Origin: Nematopogon swammerdamellus | Taxonomy: Eukaryota; Arthropoda; Insecta; Lepidoptera; Adelidae | NCBI GenBank assembly: GCA_946902875.1 | Contig: OX336337.1 | Location: 4,774,001-4,838,000 of the forward strand | Direction of reading: 5' to 3' | DNA length: 64,000 bases | In this document: piece after piece, positions 55,585-64,000 of the stretch | How the letters are laid out: every line of letters begins with the position of its first letter | Numbering within the stretch: position 1 is the first letter of the stretch | The notes under the pieces: model-generated | Seen by the model: only the letters and a program-made list of their open reading frames with translations | Databases searched by the model: none | Told to the model about the DNA's origin: nothing | Position numbers and translations under genes: made by a program

Positions 55585-55750
55585 CAGTTCAGCAAATAAT
55601 GTCGTGTCGAGCTTTAGAAACAGACCATCCGGCTGTAGAGCGTCGTCCCTGTCGCACGAACTCGCACGTCTCTGTGCGACAGGGACGACACTGTACAACC
55701 GGATTGCCCCTTTCTAAAGCTCGACACGCATTATTTGCTGCCGGTAACTG
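55585..55750. mobile_element. TA-flanked foldback MITE (copy 3)
   Basis: Left CAGTTCAGCAAATAATGTCG, GTCGAGCTTTAGAAA; right TTTCTAAAGCTCGACACGCA, TTATTTGCTGCCGGTAACTG; central hairpin CCCTGTCGCACGAACTCGCA facing TGTGCGACAGGGACGAC. TA on both sides. Confidence 0.88.
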
Positions 55751-56099
55751 TACATTCGTAATTTAGTTATAGAAATATCGGAAGTGGCCTGTCCTCTCGA
55801 AATCTAACTATAATAAATAATGAAATCATCATCATAATGTGTTTTAATTTTTCCTGATCTTGGTACGGGTCCTCTACATTCCTGTTCCTATAGCTATGCT
55901 GATTGGAAACACAAATAAATTACTAGAGATCTACAACCATTGCCGGAGATCTACAACCATTGCCGCCCCGGCCGACTGTCGGCCCGATACATGTGTACGC
56001 TTCGGAACAATTCCATACCGCACCGTACGCGAGTCGTGGGCGACTGCCCACGGCCTCACGGCCCGAGGGGCCTCGCGCCTCGAAAGTTCACGCAGCTTT

Positions 56100-56280
56100 G
56101 ATTCTTGAACAATATTCAGCTAGATCTATTAAAAGAGACCCCGAGAAAACATGTTTAGACTTAATCAAAGGTAAACTAAAGCTTACTATAAAGCCTTTAT
56201 CAGACACAAGATGGGAACGCAGGACAGAGGCAGTGAAGGCTGTATTATTGCAATTTGATTATATTTACTTTTATCGACGA
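56100..56280 (+). pseudogene. hAT-superfamily (ZMYM1/DUF4371-like) transposase fragment
   Basis: One frame reads CLDLIKGKLKLTIKPLSDTR then WERRTEAVKAVLLQFDYI, the characteristic SDTRWE...R...A.KP segment of domesticated-looking hAT-like proteins. It is a ~55-codon scrap. A 20-bp tandem duplication (GAGATCTACAACCATTGCCG) lies upstream at about 55926-55965. Confidence 0.5.
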
Positions 56281-57113
56281 AAGGTATACTGACAAAAATG
56301 TTTGATTTGATCAGTATACCGGAAATCCATTTCAACAGTGAAAATCCATGTCACCAGAGAGGGCCTCGTAAAATATATCTTGCCCACATCAAATTTAGGT
56401 CTTGCCCCGCCACTGGGCTTAAGTGCGGAGAACGAGTCTGAACAACAACACTCCTTGATTGGTTCAACTTCAAGTTCAACAGGTGAAAAGGGAAATAAAT
56501 TGATGAAATAAAACCCACTGCAGAATTATTCAATAATAATTTATTTGGCTCATACATAATGTTATTTTCCTAAAAGTAAAAAATACCAGTAGACAAACCT
56601 GTTACAAGCAAATATTAAAATTTTCTCAGTATAAAATGTTTTCCAGAGTCAACACGATCAATATACAGCGGAAGGTAAAATTAAATTCAATATACACAGA
56701 AGATCCATCAAAAATTGCTACGGGAATAGAATACAATGAGCCAAGGAAATTATGTACACTATAGAAAGTGTCACTCCCTTCGCCGCGTCTCCTACGCCTA
56801 CTAAGTACATCCATTACTAGCCTACAATAAAATATATAAAATCTATCGCCTATTCATAATTATACCAAATTGTATCACATAGTAATGCATATTTACACTA
56901 TAAGTTACACCTATCGACACAATATTCTTGAATAGATTTTGACTTTATGGTATCAAAACCAAACACATCACTATGCGAAGCTTATCACGAGATACTACAG
57001 GGGAAAATCACCTATTGAAGATACTACCGGCGAACTGTGACACTCATCTTTCTTTCTGTTATATTTATTGAAGCGAAGCTTTAACGCATGTTTGGGATGG
57101 GGACCTAACTCTA

Positions 57114-57395
57114 ACCTAAAAAACCGGCCAAGTGCGAGTCGGACTCGCGCACCGAGGTTTCCGCACCACCAAAAAAAAAACATGTTTATTGTATCAGAAC
57201 CGCCCTTAATTTTTTACTTTTTCTATTTTTAATTATTTGTTGTTATATCCGCCATAATAACACATATTCTGTGAACATTTTAACGGGTTACCCATTATTA
57301 CGGTTCAAGAGATACAGCCCTCGGACGGACAGACAGACGGCGTAGGCTTAGCAATAGGCTTCCATACGGGATACGGAAACCTAAAAAGTGAACGT
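57114..57395 (+). repeat. Family E repeat, near complete
   Basis: AAAAAACCGGCCAAGTGCGA, GTCGGACTCGCGCACCGAGG, ATATCCGCCATAATAACACA, GACGGACAGACAGACGGCGT and CATACGGGATACGGAAACCT. Confidence 0.8.
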
Positions 57396-57856
57396 CACGA
57401 AAGTACAAACGGAAGTCGCAACGCTCCTCATGGGAGTCTTTTGATGTCGAACCATTGTATAATTTGACAGGAATATCGCACGGACGGTGCTCTCTCAATC
57501 AAAATTAAATTAATAATTGGATTTTAAATACAAAGAGTAAGAAGCTTCGCTTCTGTCGGGTATCGCACGAAACCTCACCTTTTTTTTATTTAACTTTATT
57601 CACCAATTGTGTTCAGAGTTCTCTAATTAGTACCCTCTGCTCGCCCGGGTGAACAGAGTTCACTCAATTGCCAGACAGGATGATGAGTGCTACCACAATT
57701 CGCTGGTATGAGAGCCACATGGAGGAGATGCGAGAGGAGTCGGTCTAAGAAAACTGGATATGACACCAACTGGGGGCAGTGCCGGATCAGCCATATAGCA
57801 GGAGTAGCAAATGCTATGGGCCCCGTGTCTCCGGGAGCCACGCTCGGCGAGCCGAT

Positions 57857-57887
57857 GGGGGGAGGGGGGGGGGGGGGGGGGGGGGGG
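57857..57887 (+). repeat. Poly(G) tract
   Basis: Six G, one A, then 24 consecutive G. Strong G-quadruplex potential, and length is unreliable in sequencing. Confidence 0.9.
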
Positions 57888-57959
57888 TGTATGTGTGCAT
57901 GGTCCCCCCTCCCACCGTCTGCACATACATAAGTTGAAATTTTTCGTCACTACTCAGCT

Positions 57960-59520
57960 CTCTGATAAATGAGCGTAATGATTTTGGCAACTGCACATTC
58001 TAGATATTTTTGAATTTATTGGTGAAAACTACACGAAGATAGGAAGCAAGGGTTTCAATATTCGTGTAGTGAAGATAGAAGCACGATGTCTGGACATACA
58101 GGTGAACATTTTCGAAATAGGAAATTTTGTGCTTAGTTTCATTAATGTAAAGCATTGTGGGCCTTGATATCATCTGCTACAGGGCTCGCGCTGGCTTAAT
58201 CTGGCACTGACTAAGTGGGCGTGGCAATGTGTCAGTTGAGTCCACGCAGTGGTTGCGTCTCAGCGACGCAGATTAAATGGTGCGTGTTTACTGGACTACG
58301 AAGTCGTTGATAAATTAGAGCTAGTAACCACTCCTCTCATCCATCTTCTCCATGGAAACGCTGCTCATTAATAGTAGATTCAGTAGACTATTGGCAGTAT
58401 AGAGATATCTAGGAATCTCTCCAAATTTGACAAACACAATTCGTCAGTCTAATGAAAAGTAGATCTATCTATGCCTCTAATAACTTGACAATGTTAAGTA
58501 CCTACTGTAGGTAATGTTATGGCTTCATACTTTTGTTTCGTATTGATTTTGAAGTACTCTGTGGTATTTAGCAGTCATATCGTCCAGGAAGATTAGTATA
58601 GATAGACCATTCAATACAACAAACAACGATGCTTTATATCCACGTCGGCCATTGTTGGCAGACAATTGCAAAGGGTGTTAAGTACGTAGGCATATTCTTT
58701 GGCCGTCTATAACACGAGTCAGTAAGCCTGGATACGAAATACGGCATCGTTTGTATGAGAACCGAGGTAGCCGCCAAAGGGGTGTGAAGTCTGAGGCGGG
58801 AGCGGCGCATGGAACGCCGTGATTGGCCGAGCGAGTAGGTAGCCAAGTGACGCCAGTCTTCCATACATTTGAACGGGATTCATACAATAAATCGCTCATT
58901 GTGTCGATTCGCGATGAAAAGATGAAACGGATTTAACAATATTTAACCCTTCTTTACATCAAGGGAATAATATAACTTTCTCTTAAATGAACAAAGGCCC
59001 CCTTTCACAATTTTGCGAATTTGCAGATTTTCGCATAAACACGATCATAGTTCTAAGTTCTGAGATACCTCGGATACTTTATTATAAATCTACATAAAAT
59101 TTCCAAAACAATGATATGTAAGACCTCGTACATTGGTATTATCTTATTGGAGTATTTGTTATTGGAATTTTCCAAAATTAAAAAAAGAATGTTAGAAAGT
59201 CGAAAAGTTTTGTACCAAAAAAAAAAAATTAAATTATTAACAACTATTTGCTAATTACTTAGCCAACGATATGACAAATTATATTGCAATATGACTTCGC
59301 GAAAAATTCGCGAAAATCTACCCTACCATAAAAAAATTATGAGTACCCACCTCAATATTAAATTTTTTTACGGTAAAATTTTAATATAAATACATATACA
59401 ATTGTACAATGTATTATTTATTATAAATGTGACACTATGATGATGATGATAATGATTGATGGACAATTGTGTATTCCATAATAAAAATTATCAAAATGTA
59501 TGCGAAAATAGTTAAGCATA
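57960..59520. other. Intergenic DNA with a shared block at 58690-58830
   Basis: The complement of ACACGAGTCAGTAAGCCTGG (about 58708-58727) recurs at 60817-60836 beside GC-rich sequence, so both may be ends of one repeat family. The rest is AT-rich without signal. Confidence 0.4.
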
Positions 59521-59528
59521 AAGATTAA

Positions 59529-59936
59529 CTTTTTTTAGGAAACTGATACGGATGGCTCCATCATCGTAATAATGCTTCAGTTTGGTACCAGTGATGATGG
59601 GAGCCCAATATATAAATACTAAAATAAAACTACAATAAACTAAAATAATAAAAGTAATCAAGATCGATAAATACATAAAAAAAAATAAACAAACAAACCA
59701 AATAAAATAAAAAAATATGAAGAAAAACCGGATTTTGACACATCAGCCAAGGCTGCCTGTCTAAAATAAATAAATATACCTAGGTGAGTTAGGTACGTGC
59801 CTTGTCACCGATTCCCCCTAATCGATCCGGCTATACTGAATTGGATGGAAAACACGTAGGTACTACTTTTCAGTGACTTCGGCCGACGTTTATTTAGTGC
59901 AGTGGTACCAACACGGGCGGGTTGAACCCTACCATC
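59529..59936 (-). repeat. SINE-B copy, diverged, minus
   Basis: TTTTTTAGGAAACTGATACG, then GTGCCTTGTCACCGATTCC, CTATACTGAATTGGATGGAA and CAGTGGTACCAACACGGGCG. The middle holds an A-rich expansion at 59610-59760. Confidence 0.65.
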
Positions 59937-60487
59937 TACATATACATCCTGTACATTTATATACGTTCTATACATTCTGAATCTCTGACATTAAAGGCAA
60001 ACGTTTAAACTATTACGTCAATTATTTTTAATTCTCCTAAATATCCGCGATCTGATATTCCCGGTAGACGCATGACCTAAAGAAATTAATTCCTTTCTCC
60101 TTAGAGTCGCTCAAAAGTAAAAACCGGTAGGTACTGGTTGAATGAAAAAAGCGCGATAAACGAATATTGAACGAGGAAACCTGCTGAGGTTGACTAGAAG
60201 AAATGTCCTTTGGCAATAAGGCAGAATGCATGAAATATCTGTATACATTTAACATACATATTTATCAATAAACAAAAAAAATTACAAGAGCTAACTGCAT
60301 CCAACACGATAGTCGACCTATGGTGGGTAAGCAGAAAAGAGCTCTCCATACATATTTACGCCGATGTTTGTTACTGAAATTCAAGCGAAAAATGCTATCA
60401 AATTGAATGAAAGTACTTACTCGTGAAAGGTGACTCCATCTGTGTTCAAGTTTGAATTTTTCGACGACTTTTTGCACCAAAGCACTG

Positions 60488-60677
60488 CACAAACACGGTC
60501 TAAACGGCTATGTAAATAGTTTGTGTTTTCCGACCAGTTCAGTGTAGCCGGCACGATCAAAGGGGGAAGCGCTGACATGGCACCTAGTTCACCCGGTGTT
60601 ATGGGCTGACATCACGGACGTTGTAGGTGATGTAGCCAACCGTGTCAGTTTCCATAAAAAAAAAAAAAAAAAAAAAC
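60488..60677 (+). repeat. SINE-B 3' part with long pure A tail
   Basis: TTTCCGACCAGTTCAGTGTA, GTGTTATGGGCTGACATCAC, CAGTTTCCAT then about 22 uninterrupted A. The intact tail suggests the youngest SINE-B in the window. Confidence 0.85.
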
Positions 60678-60985
60678 AATGAGGCATTTTGTGACAGACG
60701 CGCACGTTCGCTCCGCCTGAGCGGCGGACGGAGACTAAGATCGGTCGCCGGCGCTAGACTGACGCGCTGGCGCGTTTGCGCCGGCGCGCGGCTACCCCTG
60801 TCCTCCTATGTATAGCGCATCCAGGCTTACTGACTCGTGGTCTATAAAGTGACCGTTACAAAGACTATACAAATGTTGGCTGTCTATAAAGGGCCTATAA
60901 TGTGATGTGAAGCTTATAAGAATACAATCGACCTTTGCACTTTGTAATGAGACGACGATTTGCAACGAGCCACTGACATTACATT

Positions 60986-61321
60986 CTCCGACCAATTAAA
61001 CAAGTCAAGACAGAACGCCGCGAGCAATGCAAATTATGCCAGTTTTTATACAAGTGGTAGTAGGCTAGTACTGCCATGATTCCCATTACACCAGTATTAT
61101 AAAAATAATGTAACGATATAACGCGTGTAATCTTACTGACCCAATAATCGGGATAATTATAACACTAATAGCAACACTTTTTGTCGAGATTTTTGATTGG
61201 TTGATGCGAGGTGTAGTTTGGTTGTGTGTGTGTGTGGCCTTGTATGTACACGGTGAGGTGTAGTTTCGATGCCTCACTGTATTGCTTGCTGCGTTCTTTC
61301 TATACTTTTTTATTTCGTCAG
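60986..61321 (-). mobile_element. DNA element with ~53-bp inverted ends (copy 2)
   Basis: AGTCAAGACAGAACGCCGCG and AGCAATGC at the left face CTCACTGTATTGCTTGCTGC and GTTCTTTCTATACTTTTTTA at the right. The interior matches 31807-32606 in the opposite orientation. Confidence 0.7.
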
Positions 61322-62343
61322 AGATTACACTAATATGATGAAGAGACTATTTTTGTAAATACAACACAGATATTCCAGGTTCAAGTGCAAACAATTCACA
61401 TGCTCTACGTCTATTAAAACGTATAAATTCCACTTTCAGTCTCGCGTACGGTTGCCCTGTCTTTATATTATCGTATGAAGTAAAAAAGTGTCTGTCCACT
61501 ACATGCAGACGTCTCGCAAATGGGAGTAAAATGATCCAAATTACAAGGCATTCAATATGTTACATTGTGACGTATTTAATTTATATTCAAATATTCTCCA
61601 TTCTTCCTTTAAATTAATTTACGCACACACTATCGAGAGTATTACATTTATTGGCATATCTACATAAATATTCTACTTTCGTTCCGATTTGCGTGCACAC
61701 GTTCCGAATTGAATATTATTCGTCTAGTAGCAGTAGTTCGGTTGGTAGTCCAGTTGACCGAACTAGTGAACCTTTTCAGTGGCAAAAGTTCGCTTGTTCA
61801 CCTTCATGAACTGTTTGTGAAAACGGCAACAATTTTTCGATATTAAATTTGGAATTGTATGTTTAACACATTTAATCTTAGAGTTGAAATAAACTTGCCA
61901 CTTTAACTAAAACCCTTTTGCCTTTACAACAATAAAATATTTAAATGTTTAAGGTATTGAATTGTTTGATTTTTTAAGGCAATCATACAATTTGTTGTAT
62001 AGGTACAAAAAAAATTACCATACATATTTTTTTTTGTCTATCCTTACGGAAAGGCGAGGGTATTTTGTTTGTCTTTCTTCTTCTTCATTTGCATTTGTTA
62101 TTTCTTCTCTCTTTTTTCCAATTAAGCAAGGCATTCAGCCAGGATTAGCTAGGAATATGTAAACAAATCAGACTTCACTGCACAAAAAACCATAAGCACA
62201 ATACTCTGGATGGTGTATCCGTTGAGAGCGACGCACAACTACCGCCTAGATCTACACGTGAGAGATCAATTTGTCCACAGTAAACTTAACATAACTCGCC
62301 GGGGAGATCCTCCCGCCAACATTCCACTCAGCAACGATAGAAC

Positions 62344-62630
62344 CACAGAGCATCGAATACCGCGCGCGCCCCCTCATAGAGACGCCCTGAGCGCGATTTC
62401 CCTACAACGCCGTTGAAGCCTGTGGGCGTAGCCTATGACTTACATATGTGTGTTGTGCGTGTGCATTGGTTTTGTGCGTGTGCCTTACTTCCTCCTCTTT
62501 GTGTGTAGTGTCGATACTAACACACACACACACATAAGAAGCGCTAGCAGCTCTGCGTACGGTTATTGGGTTTCAAATATTATTATTACTTTCGCCTCTA
62601 GGAGGCGCGCGCGGTATTCGATGCTCTGTG
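62344..62630. mobile_element. hAT-type MITE, copy 3
   Basis: Ends CACAGAGCATCGAATACC and GGTATTCGATGCTCTGTG; 8-bp duplication GATAGAAC at 62336-62343 and 62631-62638. Interior shares the GCGATTTCCCTACAACGC and TGTGTAGTGTCGATACT blocks with the other two copies. Confidence 0.93.
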
Positions 62631-62741
62631 GATAGAACCAATATCTTCCTCTACACAACGGTATTTTTAATACAATATAACAAAATATCTACCGACTGGC
62701 CTAACTTTATATTTGACGCTATAAGTACTCTTGTTTCCAGA

Positions 62742-62890
62742 GAAGATGGAAAAACTAAGGACAATATGCCGTGCTAAAGGAAGACAGGCTGGCCACCACT
62801 CACCTTGCTTGACACAGTCGTTCCACCGAATCACGCAGCAGGTGGGTATTCGTGCCTTACTTGCTGCTTGACAGTTATCTTGTGCAGCGG
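62742..62890 (+). repeat. SINE-like family C fragment, plus
   Basis: ATATGCCGTGCTAAAGGAAG, TCGTTCCACCGAATCACGCA and CAGGTGGGTATTCGTGCCTT. Confidence 0.7.
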
Positions 62891-63059
62891 CGACTCCTCT
62901 CAGTTGGCGAGGTTGGCGCCGCCAAACCGAATAAAATGAATGACACCATTAATACAGAAGTATCAGGCTAAAATAAATGTGAAAAAATTTCGGAGTTATA
63001 TTATTTATATAATCCACTATTAATAAGATAAAACGTCAATCCCGTACCCGTTACATAAT

Positions 63060-63480
63060 TTGAAATTTCGCGCGCGTCAAACGCGGGCGACGACGAATGA
63101 CGACACATCAAGGCATTCATTGGCCGGCTGGGCTGGCTACATTTTGAAGCGCCATCGTATTCCATACAAGGCGGAAGCGACCGATGTCCCCCCCGTCCCG
63201 CGCGGACCCGCTGATCAGCCTTTCGAGTTGGCGCAGCGGGGAGTGCATTTAGTGACGCGGTAGCGAGTAGAGCGAGCTAGCGAGCGAGCTAGGTGTGTGT
63301 GTTGCGTGTGCGGGTGTGTGCGCGCTGCGTCCACAGTTCTACACGACGAGTATTCTTGTGCTGTGCGACGTGCGATGCGATGCGACTAGCGAGTTAGGCT
63401 AGGTGTGTTATGTGCGCGTGTGTGTGCGCATTGGCTCGCGAGTTGATAGCTGCATATATTCCGTTATGTAGGTATGGACT
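63060..63480 (+). promoter_or_regulatory. GC-rich, GT-repeat-rich promoter-like stretch
   Basis: GC- and CpG-rich compared with the surrounding AT-rich DNA. It contains GAGCGAGCTAGCGAGCGAG and several TGTGTGCG runs, directly upstream of a short ORF. It could be the promoter and 5' UTR of a gene that continues off the right edge. No core promoter motif was firmly identified. Confidence 0.35.
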
Positions 63481-63539
63481 TTGTATGGATGAATCCTGTG
63501 CAGTGTTGTTAAATTTAAAGTGATTTATTGGTAATTATA

Positions 63540-63725
63540 ATGGCAAACTCCTACCGAGCTATCTACGGAGCACTCAAGGACAAGAGAGACTCAGTAATTT
63601 GGCACTCTTACATATCTGTGGAAAAGGAGTTGCTAACAAAATTGAGGAAGAAAGAAGATTTTCACGATCGAGTCATCGAAAATTTCTTGTCTGTGGAACG
63701 AAGAGTGGACTTCATGTACAAATAA
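63540..63725 (+). CDS. Unrecognised 61-codon ORF near the right edge
   Basis: MANSYRAIYGALKDKRDSVI followed by a charged stretch with KLRKKEDFHDRVIENFL, ending MYK and TAA. I do not recognise it. It follows a promoter-like leader and has a fair start context (ATAATGGC). A GTAAGT donor lies at about 63852, so the region may be a first exon with the ORF either coding or an upstream ORF. No downstream exon is visible before the edge. Confidence 0.3.
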   Translation: MANSYRAIYGALKDKRDSVIWHSYISVEKELLTKLRKKEDFHDRVIENFLSVERRVDFMYK

Positions 63726-64000
63726 AATGTAACAATTCAAGCTTGTATGCCTGTCTCATCGTCGTCGTGCCAGAGGAGACGTCGCTGTTGTCGGCTGCAA
63801 CTCGACAGCTTTGACACAACCAGTAGGTACCTATCTACAGACAAATAAATCGTAAGTGAGCAAAATAAATAATTTAAACTAAATATTATAAACTATCTAT
63901 ATCGTAATCGTCTTTCAGTTTTTGAACTCATTGTGGTAGAAATAAATTAACGCGTAGGTACCTAAGTTATGAAATTATGAAAAAAAAAATCCTTAGCCAG

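Noticed and set aside
57690..57996. Proline- and glycine-rich ORFs
   Set aside because: Generated by the poly(G) tract on either strand.

Overview
The window is nuclear DNA of a moth or butterfly (Lepidoptera). It holds parts of two intron-bearing, animal-type protein genes, embedded in AT-rich DNA crowded with SINEs, LINE remnants and small inverted-repeat DNA transposons. Several repeat families look typical of Lepidoptera, such as the GCGAAGCCGCGGGC terminus and the AAGTGCGAGTCGGACTCGC repeat. The order is recognised from the repeat and protein repertoire; no species is proposed.

Gene 1 (minus strand, 30805 down to 2537, continuing beyond the left edge) is the insect orthologue of MADD/Rab3-GEF, a DENN-domain guanine nucleotide exchange factor for Rab3-type GTPases. 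I could place 25 coding exons. All start and end at AG/GT sites, and the reading phase is kept across every junction, giving 1,457 codons. The tripartite DENN module, the acidic/serine-rich linker, the conserved [12 protein letters not shown] block and the [14 protein letters not shown] block are present. The C-terminal part lies outside the window.

Gene 2 (plus strand, 45044-50428) is a compact four-exon CRAL-TRIO/Sec14-type lipid-transfer protein of 224 residues. The two genes are head to head, about 14 kb apart. A possible third gene begins near the right edge: a GC-rich promoter-like stretch at 63060-63470 followed by a 61-codon ORF at 63540-63725.

The rest is mobile DNA. The clearest units are three hAT-type MITEs with perfect 8-bp target duplications (51048, 53034, 62344), one of them nested in a pogo-like element (52558-53355); three TA-flanked foldback MITEs (31883, 37936, 55585); an 800-bp inverted-repeat element and its relative (31807, 60986); a 2.4-kb inverted-repeat element with subterminal motifs and a LINE RNase H fragment inside (41740-44127); a 370-bp element with a perfect 46-bp inverted repeat in intron 1 of gene 2 (45303-45668); and an element at 151-1700 with inverted ends, opposed 68-bp minisatellite arrays and a retroelement fragment. 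SINEs fall into families sharing modules. One has a tRNA-like head, another a head in which tRNA-like A and B boxes flank a 5S-rRNA-like segment.

The most unusual local features in gene 1 are an intronic 111-114-bp tandem array that repeats the 3' end of exon 7 with its splice donor (23640-24291), a 43-bp near-perfect palindrome in intron 20 (9500-9542), and a MITE whose terminus abuts the splice acceptor of exon 24 (4389-4801).
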